The translations under genes were made by a program, and so were the position numbers. 64,000 nucleotides of DNA from an uncultured Eubacteriales bacterium (GTDB lineage: Bacteria > Bacillota > Clostridia > Oscillospirales > Acutalibacteraceae), in assembly GCA_934546985.1 (NCBI GenBank), contig CAKTEE010000013.1:1-64000 (forward strand), in the 5' to 3' direction. Shown here in pieces: positions 8,949-19,109 of this stretch. The notes under the pieces are model-generated. The model worked only from the letters and a program-made list of their open reading frames with translations. It made no database searches and was not told the origin of the DNA. Position 1 is the first letter of the stretch; each line of letters opens with the position of its first letter.

Positions 8949-10740
8949 TTAAAGTCCCTTTTGATAAGCTTCTCCAATTTTTGCAAGCGCATTCTCGGTT
9001 GTTTGTGCCTCTGGCGATATTACCACATAAATACTATGAGAGGTTTCTTGATAAGACACTGCCAACCCCAGTGCCTCACAGGTAAAACGCAGCGGTCCCA
9101 TGGTAACGCCGTTCTGTATGGTAAAAACAAGTGGGGCATTAGATGAATCAACTAAGGTTCCGTTTGCTGTATGCTTTGTCACGGCATTACTGCCGGGTGT
9201 TATCAAAAGGTAAGTCCCATCTGCCGGGTTGGTTACTTTGGTTTTTTCCGTATCTGCATCGTAGTCTACGGTAAAACCGTTAACCTCAGCGATATAACGC
9301 AGCGGCAGCTGCATTGTACCGCTGATATTTTCCATTGTTGCGTAACCGGTAGCATACTGGGTAGTAGGCGCAACGATCCCATTTACATAAGCCTGTTCCG
9401 CGCCCTGTTTCATAACCACATACTGCTGTTCTTCACTTTCAAAAAGGGTTACTGTTACATCCATCTTGTCTTTTGGAACGTTGTTTCCGCCATAATAGTA
9501 TATCAATTCCTCAGGCATACTCTCGCCGGTATAGGAAGCAACTCCTGTCTCCGCATCATACTGCCAGCCTTGCCCCTCTTGAAGTTCCACTTTTTTTGTA
9601 TTTTCTACACTAACCAGTTTGGATAAATCTGCCGTCCAACCGTTGGAGGTTTTCTGAATTTCCAGCCTTGATGTTTGATATTTTGCATATCCAGATGGAG
9701 TCCCGCTCCACTCCTCAGTATGATCATCCAAATCCAGTTTTGTCAATTGATTATTATTACACCACACATTGTCTAACAACGTATACCCACTCATATTAAG
9801 GCTGGCTAATTTATTATAAGGACAATGGAGAGATTTCAATGCACTGCATCCGCTCATATCAAGATTGGTCAATTCATTTCGTTGACAGCTTACAGAAATC
9901 AACACCATATTACTTCCCACATTAAGATTGGTTAATTTGTTATCACTACACGTCAAAGACGTTAATACGATATTTTTGCTCACATCAAGACTAACCAACT
10001 GGTTATATTCACAATTCAAAGACGTTAACAGCGTATTCCTGCTCACATTAAGTTCGGTTAACTGATTTTCACTGCAATCCAAACTCGTTAAAACAGTATT
10101 CTTACTTATATCAAGATTGGTTAACAGATTCCCATTACAGTCTAAAGATTCTAACTCAGTACATTTGCTCACATCCAAATCTGTTAATCCACTTTTCCAA
10201 CAGAATAAAATTTTTAATGCCGTATTTTTACTCAAATCAAGGCTAGCTAATGTCGGTATCCAACCACACTGCAATCTTTCCAAAGCAGGACATTCGCTTA
10301 CATCCAAAGTAGTTAAACGAGTACCACCACAATTCAAATCTTTTAATGCAATACAACCGCTTATATCTAAACTGGCCAATGATGTATTAGTGCTTAAATT
10401 CAAACTTTCCAATGCAATATTTTTGCTCAAATCAAGATTAGTCATAAACCTATGGTTGAAACAATTTAAATTTTTTAGTGCAGTAAAATACTCTATACCT
10501 TTTAAATTCTTATTAAGAATAAGAACTGCCCCCTATGTCTATTGAAGTAACTACGGCAATTTCTTCTGCGCTTAGCATACCATTACTGTCTATATCATAC
10601 TGCCTTACATATTCGCGAAAATTCATATCTGGAAAATTCGTGTTATTGATTTCCACTCCGTCCGCCGCGTAAACACAAAACGGCAATGCTGTAATCATCA
10701 ACAGCAAAGCCACACATAAAGATAACAGTCGTTTTTTCAT
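8949..10740 (-). pseudogene. Secreted leucine-rich-repeat surface protein, frameshifted
   Basis: One gene in two frames. From ATG 10740 (AGAGGA upstream) a signal peptide (MKKRLLSLCVALLLMITALP) is followed by FPDMNFREYV and an EF-hand-like loop DIDSNGMLSAEE, ending at tandem stops at 10510-10515. Shifting frame there continues as NKNLKGIEYFTALKNLNC into 21-residue leucine-rich repeats, then a linker and a copper-amine-oxidase-like stalk domain (LPLRYIAEVNGFTVDYD; MGPLRFTCEALGLAVSY) to 8949. Intact relatives read straight through this junction, so a 1-2 base indel disrupts the gene, unless it is a sequencing error or programmed shift. It would be exported and probably adhesive. Confidence 0.8.
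9725..10475 (-). repeat. Tandem 63-bp leucine-rich-repeat units
   Basis: Roughly twelve coding units of 21 residues with consensus LTxLDxSxNTxLxSLxCSxNQ (for example LTNLDISKNTVLTSLDCSENQ split over 10080-10140). The DNA copies are diverged, so the array is old rather than freshly expanded. Confidence 0.85.
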
Positions 10741-10894
10741 TTTGAAGTCCTCTCTTTGTTCTAATTTACACCCAATGGTATTGAAAAAATCATGTTCTAT
10801 TTTTCCATACAGTTGTATTTTGAATAGTAACATACACTTCATGTAAAAGCAATATTTCTTATATTTATGAAGAATTAACATTATACTGCAATCC

Positions 10895-10934
10895 GTAAAA
10901 AAACCGCTGAAAAATGAAACCATTTCTCAGCGGG
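10895..10934 (-). terminator. Terminator of hisS-aspS
   Basis: Stem CCGCTGAGAAATG/CATTTTTCAGCGG type followed on the minus strand by seven T. Confidence 0.85.
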
Positions 10935-10957
10935 TATGCATTTATTCTTTAAAACAC

Positions 10958-12757
10958 TCAATTTTCTTCCGATACTTTTGGCAAACTGATTTGGATTCCC
11001 AATTCTTCTAATTGTTTTTCATCCACTGCCGCCGGACAGTCTGTCATTAACTCGCTTGCATTCTGTACCTTCGGGAATGCAATCACATCTCGAATGCTTT
11101 CCGTGTTCAGCATAAGCATAACAAGGCGGTCAAGGCCATACGCCATACCTCCGTGGGGCGGAGCGCCATATTTAAATGCTTCCAGCAGGAATCCAAAACG
11201 TTCGTGTGCATCGTCTTTCGTAAAACCAAGCGCCTGGAACATTTTATCCTGCAGTTCCAGAGTATTGATACGGATAGAACCGCCGCCCAGTTCTGTGCCG
11301 TTAAGCACCATATCATAAGCTTTTGCCAGAACCTTTGACGGATCTGTTTCCAGATACGGAATATCTTCATCACGCGGAGCAGTAAAAGGATGGTGCTTAG
11401 CAACATAACGGTTTTCTTCTTTATCATATTCAAACTGCGGGAAATCCGTAACCCACAGGAAATTAAACTGGTTCGGGTCAATCAGTTCCAACCGTTTTGC
11501 AAGCTCACAGCGCAGTGCGCCAAGACTGTCAAAGGTTACCTGCTCATCAGCATCTGCTACCAAAAGCAAAACGTCACCTGTCTGTGCATCCAAGGCGGTA
11601 CGCACAGCAGTCACTTCTTCCGGTTTCAGGAATTTTTCAAAAGAAGAAGTTTCTCCGGTTTCAGCAAGCCTTGTCCATGCAAGACCCTTTGCACCATAAG
11701 TTTTTACCCAATCTGCAAGTTTGTCGATTTCTTTACGGGTCAGCTTATTTGCCGCACCCTTTGCATTAATACCGCGTACTGCTCCGCCGCCAGAAAGCGC
11801 GCCGGCAAAAACGCGGAACTCACATCCGGTCAGTACATCGTTCAGCTTTTTCAGTTCCATACCGAAACGGGTATCCGGCTTATCGGAACCAAAACGCTCC
11901 ATTGCCTCTGCATAGGGCATACGTGCAAACGGAGTTTGTACTTCCACACCCAAAACTTCATGGAATACACGTTTGATAAAGCCTTCGTTAATCTCCATAA
12001 CATCATCACTGTCAACAAAGGACATTTCAATATCAATCTGTGTGAATTCCGGCTGGCGGTCTGCACGCAAATCTTCATCACGGAAGCATTTTGCAATCTG
12101 CATATAGCGGTCAAAACCCGCTACCATTAAAAGCTGTTTATATAACTGCGGGGACTGGGGCAATGCATAAAAAGAACCGTTTTTTACACGGGAAGGGACA
12201 AGATAATCCCGCGCGCCTTCCGGCGTAGATTTAATAAGCACCGGGGTTTCCACTTCCAAAAAACCTTGCTGGTCAAAATAGTCATGGGCAACCTTTACAA
12301 TCTTGTGGCGCATGACAATATTTTTCTGAACATCCGGACGGCGCAGGTCAAGATAACGGTATTTCAGGCGGAGCGCCTCGCCCGTCAGGGAATCTTCTAT
12401 AATCTCAAAAGGCGGGGTTTCGCTTTTTGCAAGGATTCTCAAATCCGTTACTTCAATTTCAACATCTCCGGTAGGGATTTCTTTATTTTTAGAGGACCTT
12501 TCGCGCACAATCCCCTTCGCCATTAAAACAAATTCTGCACGCACAGAAAAGGCTTTATCACGCAGGGATTGCTCTGTTTTATCATCAATTGCCAGCTGTA
12601 CAATACCAGTACGGTCACGCAAATCAATAAAAATCAAAGTACCCAAATCCCGCTGGCGCTGTGCCCATCCGCAGACAACAACCTCTTTGCCCGCATCTTC
12701 TATTCTTAACGTTCCGCAGTAATCCGTTCTTTTTAAACCGGCCATTGTATCAGCCAT
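10958..12757 (-). CDS. aspS: Aspartate--tRNA ligase
   Basis: Class II synthetase that charges tRNA-Asp (599 residues, bacterial type). Order: N-terminal OB-fold anticodon-binding domain (to about 110), catalytic core with motif 2 FRDEDLRADRQPEFTQIDIE near residue 220, an inserted GAD domain (about 300-420), and motif 3 GMAYGLDRLVMLM near residue 545. The ATG at 12757 overlaps the hisS stop by one base and has GGGAGGG upstream, so the two are translated from one message. Bacterial hisS-aspS pairs are common in Firmicutes. No T-box was seen ahead of the pair. Confidence 0.97.
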   Translation of the reverse strand: MADTMAGLKRTDYCGTLRIEDAGKEVVVCGWAQRQRDLGTLIFIDLRDRTGIVQLAIDDKTEQSLRDKAFSVRAEFVLMAKGIVRERSSKNKEIPTGDVEIEVTDLRILAKSETPPFEIIEDSLTGEALRLKYRYLDLRRPDVQKNIVMRHKIVKVAHDYFDQQGFLEVETPVLIKSTPEGARDYLVPSRVKNGSFYALPQSPQLYKQLLMVAGFDRYMQIAKCFRDEDLRADRQPEFTQIDIEMSFVDSDDVMEINEGFIKRVFHEVLGVEVQTPFARMPYAEAMERFGSDKPDTRFGMELKKLNDVLTGCEFRVFAGALSGGGAVRGINAKGAANKLTRKEIDKLADWVKTYGAKGLAWTRLAETGETSSFEKFLKPEEVTAVRTALDAQTGDVLLLVADADEQVTFDSLGALRCELAKRLELIDPNQFNFLWVTDFPQFEYDKEENRYVAKHHPFTAPRDEDIPYLETDPSKVLAKAYDMVLNGTELGGGSIRINTLELQDKMFQALGFTKDDAHERFGFLLEAFKYGAPPHGGMAYGLDRLVMLMLNTESIRDVIAFPKVQNASELMTDCPAAVDEKQLEELGIQISLPKVSEEN

Positions 12758-14103
12758 TATCCAAGCCCTCCCAAAATCTTATTGATTTTTCCTTCGCTGA
12801 GTTCTATATCTTCAGTGATGTTTTCCATTGCTGCTTCAATATTAATATCATAAAAACGTTCTACCAGTTCGTCCAGTCGAACTTCAATCTGATGTCCGTT
12901 TTTCATATTCTTCAGGTTCGCGGTTCCGGATTCCAATTCAGAGTCCCCTAAAACCATTGCATATTTTGCGCCGATTTTATCCGCATATTTCATCTGCGCT
13001 TTCAGTCCGCGCCCTGCAATATCCATCTGCACGGAAAAACCTTCCGCACGCAGGTTATGAGCAAGCACCGCGGCACGTCTGGACGCATCCTCCCCCATCG
13101 CCGCAATATAAAGCTCACAGCTCATTGGCTCTGGGAACTCACAGCCCTGATTTTCCAACAGCATCATCAGCCGTTCCAAGCCCATGGCAAACCCAAGAGA
13201 AGGCATATCCGGCCCGCCCATTTCCTTCACAAGTCCGTCATACCTGCCACCGCCGCAAACTGTCCCCTGCGCCCCGATATAGGAGGAAACAAACTCAAAC
13301 ACTGTACGAGTATAATAATCCAGCCCGCGCACAATCGTAGGGTTAATCATAAAATCAATACCCATTGCTTCCAGATAATCCTGCACCGCTGTAAAATGCG
13401 CGCGGCAGTCATCACAAATATAATCCAGCACCACTGGCGCATGCGCTGCAATTTCAGAACAAACCGGACTTTTACAATCGAGAATACGCATAGGGTTGCG
13501 TTCCAGTCTGTTAAGGCACGTACTGCACAATTCCTGTTCATGAGATTTAAAATAAGCGCGCAGCGCATCATAATATTTTGCCCTGCAATCCGGACAGCCG
13601 ATAGAATTTATTTGCAGGCACAGGTTTTCTACACCGAGGCTTTCAAAAAGCTGCGCTGCAATACTGATAAGCTCCGCATCTGCGGCAGGACCTGCCGCCC
13701 CAAAACATTCCACACCAAACTGATGAAATTCCCTGAGCCTGCCTGCCTGCGGTTTTTCATACCGATAACAGGAAGTCAGGTAACAAACCTTTTGCGGCAA
13801 AGCGTCATTGTACATACCATGCTCCAAAAAAGTACGCACAGCACCTGCAGTGCCTTCCGGACGCAGGGTAATGGAACGTCCGCCTTTATCTTCAAAAGTA
13901 TACATTTCTTTCTGAACAACGTCGGTGGTATCGCCAACCGACCGCTGGAACAGCTCCGTGTGCTCAAACACTGGGGAACGCAGTTCCTTATATCCATAAA
14001 GCCCGGCAACTTCCAGGCATTTGTTTTCTACATACTGCCATTTATGGCTTTGAGCAGGCAATAAATCCTGCGTACCGCGTACAGCTTTTGTAATCAGCGC
14101 CAT
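12757..14103 (-). CDS. hisS: Histidine--tRNA ligase
   Basis: Class II synthetase for tRNA-His. Start chosen at 14103 (MALITKAVRGTQDLLP) because the family begins just before rGTQDxLP and AAAGGA lies 11 bases upstream; an ATG four codons earlier is possible. Motif 2 is RYEKPQAGRLREFHQFG near residue 110; the histidine-specific loops GLDYYTRTVFEF and GGGRYDGL lie near residues 260-285; the C-terminal anticodon domain follows. Length is 448 residues, slightly longer than the usual 420 because of a C-terminal extension. First gene of the hisS-aspS operon. Confidence 0.96.
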   Translation of the reverse strand: MALITKAVRGTQDLLPAQSHKWQYVENKCLEVAGLYGYKELRSPVFEHTELFQRSVGDTTDVVQKEMYTFEDKGGRSITLRPEGTAGAVRTFLEHGMYNDALPQKVCYLTSCYRYEKPQAGRLREFHQFGVECFGAAGPAADAELISIAAQLFESLGVENLCLQINSIGCPDCRAKYYDALRAYFKSHEQELCSTCLNRLERNPMRILDCKSPVCSEIAAHAPVVLDYICDDCRAHFTAVQDYLEAMGIDFMINPTIVRGLDYYTRTVFEFVSSYIGAQGTVCGGGRYDGLVKEMGGPDMPSLGFAMGLERLMMLLENQGCEFPEPMSCELYIAAMGEDASRRAAVLAHNLRAEGFSVQMDIAGRGLKAQMKYADKIGAKYAMVLGDSELESGTANLKNMKNGHQIEVRLDELVERFYDINIEAAMENITEDIELSEGKINKILGGLG

Positions 14104-14159
14104 GAAAATTTTCATCCTTTCGGGTCAAAAATAACTCTGCAAAAGACATATATGAAAAT

Positions 14160-14188
14160 ATTTTAACCCTATCATAAGTACAAAGCAA
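14160..14188 (-). promoter_or_regulatory. Candidate hisS promoter
   Basis: On the minus strand TTGCTT, 17 bases, then TAAAAT, about 55 bp before the hisS start. Confidence 0.4.
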
Positions 14189-14258
14189 TAGCAAATTAAA
14201 AAATATCGGAAAAATCTTATATTTTCAGCAATATTTTTCAGAAAAGCAATGCCTCAAT

Positions 14259-14297
14259 AAAAAAAAACCGGCAGCCGCAAAACAGCGGCAGCCGGCT
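14259..14297 (-). terminator. Terminator of ilvB-ilvN-ilvC
   Basis: A long GC-rich stem (CCGGCTGCCGCTG with CGGCTGCCGG) followed by nine T on the minus strand. Confidence 0.93.
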
Positions 14298-14315
14298 GTA
14301 AATAACCCATTCAGC

Positions 14316-15311
14316 TTATTTTTCGTCGTTCCAGGAATACATTTTACGCAGTTCCTTGCCAACGTTTTCCAGTTCATGGGCAGCTTTCATCTTACGGGTA
14401 GCAATAAAGTGTGCACGGCCGTTCTTGTTTTCCGCAATCCACTTACTTGCAAAAGTGCCGTCCTGAATTTCTTCCAGAATCTTCTTCATTTCCTTCTTGG
14501 TTTCATCAGTTACCAAACGTTTGCCTGTTTCATAATCACCGAATTCAGCCGTATCGGAAATAGAGTAGCGCATCATAGAGAAGCCGCCTTTATAAATCAA
14601 ATCAACAATTAGCTTCATCTCATGAATACATTCAAAATAGGCATTCTTCGGATCGTATCCGGCTTCAACCAAAGTTTCAAAACCTGCCTGCATCAAAGCG
14701 GTAACGCCGCCGCAGAGCACTGCCTGCTCACCGAACAAATCCGTTTCGGTTTCACATTTAAAAGTGGTTTCCAGCACACCGGCACGTGCACCGCCAATAC
14801 CTGCGGCATATGCAAGCGCAACATCCAGCGCTCTGCCTGTTGCATCCTGATGAATTGCTACCAGACACGGAACACCTTTGCCCTCAACATATTCACTGCG
14901 GACAGTATGACCCGGACCTTTCGGGGCAATCATGAATACATCGCAGTCTGCCGGCGGAATAATCTGCTCAAAATGAATATTAAAACCATGGGCAAATGCA
15001 AGCGCCTTGCCTTCGGTCAGATAAGGAGCAATGCTTGTTTTGTAAAGGTCAGCCTGCTTTTCGTCTGGAACCAGAATCATAATTACATCTGCTGCTTTTG
15101 CGGCTTCTTCAACGTTAAGCACTTTTAGACCTGCCGCTTCTGCTTTTGCTTTAGATTTACTGCCTTCATAAAGTCCAACGACAACATTGACGCCGCTCTC
15201 ATGCAGGTTCAGCGCATGGGCGTGGCCCTGACTGCCGTAACCAATAATTGCAACGGTTTTATCCTTCAGGACTTCAAGATTGCAATCGCTTTGATAATAG
15301 ATTTTTGACAT
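14316..15311 (-). CDS. ilvC: Ketol-acid reductoisomerase, class I
   Basis: Second step of valine/isoleucine synthesis: rearranges and reduces acetohydroxy acids with NAD(P)H and magnesium. The N-terminal Rossmann motif is GYGSQGHAHALNL near residues 24-36. The C-terminal knotted domain shows the metal-binding acidic residues in ETETDLFGEQ and FECIHEMKLIVDLIY. The 331 residues fit class I. A GGGAGG precedes the ATG. Last gene of the ilvBNC operon, 77 bp after ilvN, and followed by a strong terminator. Confidence 0.97.
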   Translation of the reverse strand: MSKIYYQSDCNLEVLKDKTVAIIGYGSQGHAHALNLHESGVNVVVGLYEGSKSKAKAEAAGLKVLNVEEAAKAADVIMILVPDEKQADLYKTSIAPYLTEGKALAFAHGFNIHFEQIIPPADCDVFMIAPKGPGHTVRSEYVEGKGVPCLVAIHQDATGRALDVALAYAAGIGGARAGVLETTFKCETETDLFGEQAVLCGGVTALMQAGFETLVEAGYDPKNAYFECIHEMKLIVDLIYKGGFSMMRYSISDTAEFGDYETGKRLVTDETKKEMKKILEEIQDGTFASKWIAENKNGRAHFIATRKMKAAHELENVGKELRKMYSWNDEK

Positions 15312-15388
15312 AACAAAAGACCTCCCTGCCGTAAAACGGCGGTTATTTTATAATTACCTCTCCGGACAATGCCGGAACGGGTTAATTC

Positions 15389-15889
15389 TTAATTGCCTTT
15401 GCGGGAAACAATGCTGGCGCCCCGCTCAATAGCGATTGCGCCGGTGCGGACCGTTTCGCGGATGCCATAAGGCTTTAAAAGTGTTTCCAACGTTTCTGTA
15501 CGCGCCTCGCTGTCACAAAACTCCAATGTCAGCGTAGTTTTGGAAACATCCACAATCTTTGCATTCATCAAATCCGCAATTTTCATAATATCCGCACGCG
15601 TCCGGTTATTGGCGGAAACCTTGATTAGCGTCAGCATCCTGCTGATAAAGCCGCCCGGGCTGAGCGTTTTTACCTTAATCACCGGAATCACTTTATTGAG
15701 CTGTTTTTCCAGCTGTTCAATAATATACTCATCCCCGTCGGCAACAATAGTAATACGGGAAATAGACGGGTCATCGGTGGTTCCCACTGCAAGACTGTCA
15801 ATATTAAACCCCCTGCGCCCAAACAAACCGGAAACTTTTGACAGGACGCCGGGCTGGTTCTCCACAAGAACACTTAACGTATATTTCAT
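15389..15889 (-). CDS. ilvN: Acetolactate synthase small (regulatory) subunit
   Basis: Binds the IlvB catalytic subunit and gives valine feedback inhibition. The 166 residues open with an ACT domain (YTLSVLVENQPGVLSKVSGL, residues 3-22) and continue with the ALS_ss C-terminal domain; typical length. The start is 12 bp after the ilvB stop with GGAGG in the gap, so it is translationally linked to ilvB. NxxGVLxRxxxLFxRRGFN-type effector-site residues are kept. Confidence 0.95.
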   Translation of the reverse strand: MKYTLSVLVENQPGVLSKVSGLFGRRGFNIDSLAVGTTDDPSISRITIVADGDEYIIEQLEKQLNKVIPVIKVKTLSPGGFISRMLTLIKVSANNRTRADIMKIADLMNAKIVDVSKTTLTLEFCDSEARTETLETLLKPYGIRETVRTGAIAIERGASIVSRKGN

Positions 15890-15901
15890 ACCGCATTCCT
15901 C

Positions 15902-17533
15902 CTACAGCGACGGCTGAACCGGACTGACCACACACTCCAGCACATAAGGCCCATTACAAACCAGCATATCTGCAATCGCCTGCCGGATATCGCCGTTCTC
16001 TGAAATAGACCGTCCCCGAATCCCATAAGCGCTGGCAAGAGTAATAAAATCAGGGCTTCCGTCCAGCATAATACCGGACAGCCTGCCATCATACTGTTTA
16101 TCCTGCAATTCCCTTACCATACCAAGCCTACCGTTGCGCATAATAACAATTTTTACGGAAATTTGGTGCTGAACCATTGTAGCAAGCTCCATCATCTGCA
16201 TTTGAAAGGAACCGTCCCCGCATACAGCGAATACCTGTTTGGAAGGACAGGCAACCTTTGCGCCCTCTGCCGCCGGAAGAGAATAACCCATAGTTCCCAT
16301 ACCGCCGGAAGTAAGAAATTTGCCTTTTTTTATTTCGTAATGGTTCGCAGACCAAATTTGATTTTGTCCAACATCCGCTACAAGAATCGCGTTTTCCGCC
16401 GCCATTGCAGACAATTCCTGCATAAATCTGCGGGGATCAACAAAACCTGCGGGAGATTCCTGCTCTTCCAGTTTCTCATAATATTGGCTGCGCCAGTTAT
16501 CTACTGCGTCAACCCAGCCCTGCGGGCATTGAAAATCCGCCTGCTCGGACATTGCGGCAATAGCGTTTTTGGCATCGCACACCAACGGTACTGTTGTTTT
16601 CAGATTTTTGCCGATTTCCGCCGGGTCAATATCAATATGTATAATTTTCGAACGTTCCGAAACCTGCCCCGGCGCAGCAACCGCACGGTCACCCACCCTT
16701 GCGCCGATAATCACCAGAACATCTGCTTGATGAATTGCACGGTTTGCCGGTTTCATCCCATGAGTTCCAAGCATTCCATAATACAGCCGGTGTCTGGAAG
16801 GCATAACACCAATACCCATCATGGTAGAAACCACCGGAATATTCAGTTTTTCTGCAAAAGCACGCAGCGCTTTTTCCGCATGGCACATCAGCACGCCGCC
16901 GCCCGCAACCATAACCGGACGTTTTGCCTCCCGCAGTAAATCCACAGCACGCTTAATCTGCAATGGGTTTCCCATGGTTTTCGGTTTATATCCAATAATA
17001 TCTACTTTTTCCGGATAAACAAATTCCCCAGCCAGCAGATTGGTTTGAATATCAACGGGAATATCAATCAAAACCGGTCCCGGACGGCCTGTAGAAGCAA
17101 TATGGAACGCTTCACGAAACACACGGGGAATCTCATTGGTATCTTTTACAAGATAGGTCTGTTTAATAAACGGCTCCACCGCACCAGTGATGTCTGCTTC
17201 CTGAAATACATCCCGCCCAAGTAAATCGCTGCGCACCTGCCCGGTAATGGCTACCATAGGGATAGAATCCATATACGCAGAAGCAATCGCCGTAATCAGG
17301 TTGGTAGCGCCGGGGCCTGAAGTAACAACACACACGCCTACTTTACCGGAAGCTCTTGCATAACCGCTCGCGGCATGTCCCGCATTCTGTTCCTGACGCA
17401 CCAGAATATGGCGTACATTGGAATCCAGTAAGGCGTCATAAAAAGGGCATATGGCGGCGCCGGGATAACCGAAGACAACAGACACACCTTCTTTTTCCAA
17501 ACACTGAACCATAGCCTGCGCTCCGCTGAGCAT
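15902..17533 (-). CDS. ilvB: Acetolactate synthase large (catalytic) subunit
   Basis: Thiamine-diphosphate enzyme joining two pyruvates, or pyruvate and 2-oxobutyrate, as the first common step to valine, leucine and isoleucine. The three domains are visible: N-terminal domain with FGYPGAAICP (residues 21-30) and the catalytic Glu48 in RQEQNAGH, a central domain (about 190-330), and a C-terminal ThDP site with GDGSF at 439-443 ending in RNGRLGM near 466-472. Length is 543 residues. GGGAGG precedes the ATG; a consensus promoter lies about 60 bp upstream. No T-box or long leader separates promoter and start. Confidence 0.96.
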   Translation of the reverse strand: MLSGAQAMVQCLEKEGVSVVFGYPGAAICPFYDALLDSNVRHILVRQEQNAGHAASGYARASGKVGVCVVTSGPGATNLITAIASAYMDSIPMVAITGQVRSDLLGRDVFQEADITGAVEPFIKQTYLVKDTNEIPRVFREAFHIASTGRPGPVLIDIPVDIQTNLLAGEFVYPEKVDIIGYKPKTMGNPLQIKRAVDLLREAKRPVMVAGGGVLMCHAEKALRAFAEKLNIPVVSTMMGIGVMPSRHRLYYGMLGTHGMKPANRAIHQADVLVIIGARVGDRAVAAPGQVSERSKIIHIDIDPAEIGKNLKTTVPLVCDAKNAIAAMSEQADFQCPQGWVDAVDNWRSQYYEKLEEQESPAGFVDPRRFMQELSAMAAENAILVADVGQNQIWSANHYEIKKGKFLTSGGMGTMGYSLPAAEGAKVACPSKQVFAVCGDGSFQMQMMELATMVQHQISVKIVIMRNGRLGMVRELQDKQYDGRLSGIMLDGSPDFITLASAYGIRGRSISENGDIRQAIADMLVCNGPYVLECVVSPVQPSL

Positions 17534-17590
17534 GCTTACCGCCTCCCTTTCAAAAATAATAAATCGTAAGATTACCTATAATTAAATATC

Positions 17591-17619
17591 ATTATAATGC
17601 CTGCAAGAGTGATCGTCAA
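17591..17619 (-). promoter_or_regulatory. ilvBNC promoter
   Basis: On the minus strand TTGACG, exactly 17 bases, then TATAAT. The implied leader to ilvB is only about 50 nt, too short for a T-box. Confidence 0.8.
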
Positions 17620-17677
17620 TGTTGAACTGGGAAAAATATATAAGAAAAAGCCATGATTTTTGGTACATGCTACAACA

Positions 17678-17706
17678 TTGACACGTCACTTCAAAGGAGG
17701 TAAAAT
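17678..17706 (+). promoter_or_regulatory. Promoter of the DUF815 ATPase gene
   Basis: TTGACA at 17678-17683, 17 bases, TAAAAT at 17701-17706, about 60 bp before the gene. It is divergent from the ilvB promoter. Confidence 0.7.
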
Positions 17707-17765
17707 ATAGATTGTGAAACAAATAACAGTTTATTAAGATTAGAAAAGATTTCAGGTGTATAACA

Positions 17766-19043
17766 ATGACAAATATGAATCGGCTGAAACTGGAACTGGA
17801 TTCCCTTTCCATATACCGCAATGTCATACGTCCACAGGAAAAAACTATGACAAAAGGATTGGAAAACAATGTGCCCGCCATTCTTTACCGGATAGTCTGT
17901 GCTTGTGCAAAAGGCTCAAAAATTGACGCAGGGCATTGGGGAGAATTATTCAGCGAGTTGTGCCGAACCAATCACAGTGAAAATCTTGCAGGCGCCATTG
18001 CAGAACGAATCCTCCATGATGAAAATATATTCACCCTTGAGGCAGTCCATGAAAACAGCAGTAAACTGCCCGAAAATGTGCTGGACGCCGTGCGCAGGGA
18101 TTTGCAAATCTTACAGCGTTTTTCAGAATTAACAGCAGCAGATTTTATCAGCGGCGGTTGGGATGAAGATTTCATAAATACCCTGCCCCAATGGAAAACC
18201 GGTGTTCCCGTCCGTGTTCTTAGCGGCCAATGGAAGGAATGCCTGCCTGCACTCGAACAATTTCATAAACAAAACGGCTGCGGTATCTTTGCAAAATACC
18301 ACGCATTTCTTTGGCGCAAAGGCAAAATGGAGCCTATTGCGCACATAGATTCCATACGGGTTGCCAATTTAAAAGGGTATGAACGTCAGCGCAGCCTTGT
18401 GCTGGACAACACACAGGCATTCGTAGAAGGGTATCCGGCAAATAATACCCTGCTTTACGGCGACCGGGGCACCGGAAAATCTTCCACCATCCACGCTCTT
18501 CTGAATGAATTCTCTGGTGACGGGCTGCGTATGATTGAAATGCCGAAAGAATACATCAGTGAATTCCCACAGCTTGTGGCACAAATTGCAAATATCCCTT
18601 TGCGGTTTATCGTTTACATTGACGATTTGTCTTTCACACAGGGCGACGATACCTTTGCCGGACTAAAAGCCGTGCTGGAAGGCGGGCTTTCCTGCAAACC
18701 TGAAAACACCTTAATTTACGCAACCTCCAACCGCAGACATCTGGTACGGGAAACTCATACGGAACGTCAAGACGATGACGTTAGCCGTGGGGACACCATG
18801 CAGGAACTGTTATCCTTGTCCGATCGTTTCGGGCTTTCCATCACATTTCTAAATCCTGACCGCGAAAAATTCTATACGATATTGGACGGCATTGCAGCCG
18901 ACCGCGGACTTGACATTGACACTGACCTACTTCATCAACATGCAGAGCAGTGGGCGCTGTCCCGCGGCGGACGTTCCCCTCGTGTGGCACGGCAGTATAT
19001 TGACCTTGTAGAAGGACGCATCCGGCGTGGTCTGGATTTTTAA
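17766..19043 (+). CDS. AAA+ ATPase of the DUF815 family
   Basis: A 425-residue protein whose C-terminal part (from about residue 195) is a P-loop ATPase: Walker A GDRGTGKSST near residue 235, Walker B FIVYIDDLSF near 280, a sensor-type ATSNRRHLV near 320, and SRGGRSPRVARQYI near the end. The N-terminal 190 residues are helical and poorly conserved. This layout is that of DUF815, a family found widely in bacteria with unproven role, thought to be a remodelling or loader ATPase. The ribosome binding site (CAGGTG) is weak. The ferritin-like gene follows 66 bp later and may be co-transcribed. Confidence 0.9.
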   Translation: MTNMNRLKLELDSLSIYRNVIRPQEKTMTKGLENNVPAILYRIVCACAKGSKIDAGHWGELFSELCRTNHSENLAGAIAERILHDENIFTLEAVHENSSKLPENVLDAVRRDLQILQRFSELTAADFISGGWDEDFINTLPQWKTGVPVRVLSGQWKECLPALEQFHKQNGCGIFAKYHAFLWRKGKMEPIAHIDSIRVANLKGYERQRSLVLDNTQAFVEGYPANNTLLYGDRGTGKSSTIHALLNEFSGDGLRMIEMPKEYISEFPQLVAQIANIPLRFIVYIDDLSFTQGDDTFAGLKAVLEGGLSCKPENTLIYATSNRRHLVRETHTERQDDDVSRGDTMQELLSLSDRFGLSITFLNPDREKFYTILDGIAADRGLDIDTDLLHQHAEQWALSRGGRSPRVARQYIDLVEGRIRRGLDF

Positions 19044-19109
19044 TCATCCGCACATAAAACATGGAAATCCGTGGCAAACTATTAAAAATAATTGTCAGGA
19101 GGATGTTTT

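Noticed and set aside
9725..10475. Regular 63-bp spacing that could suggest a CRISPR-like array
   Set aside because: The units are translated leucine-rich repeats with diverged DNA and no constant repeat or unique spacers.
11390..12130. A 246-codon plus-strand open frame
   Set aside because: Antisense to aspS; shadow of a conserved gene.
13057..14064. A 335-codon plus-strand open frame
   Set aside because: Exactly antisense to hisS, His/Arg/Cys-rich composition typical of a shadow, no ribosome binding site.
14104..14258. Possible T-box before hisS-aspS
   Set aside because: No GGTGGTACCGCG block and the gap is too short for Stem I.
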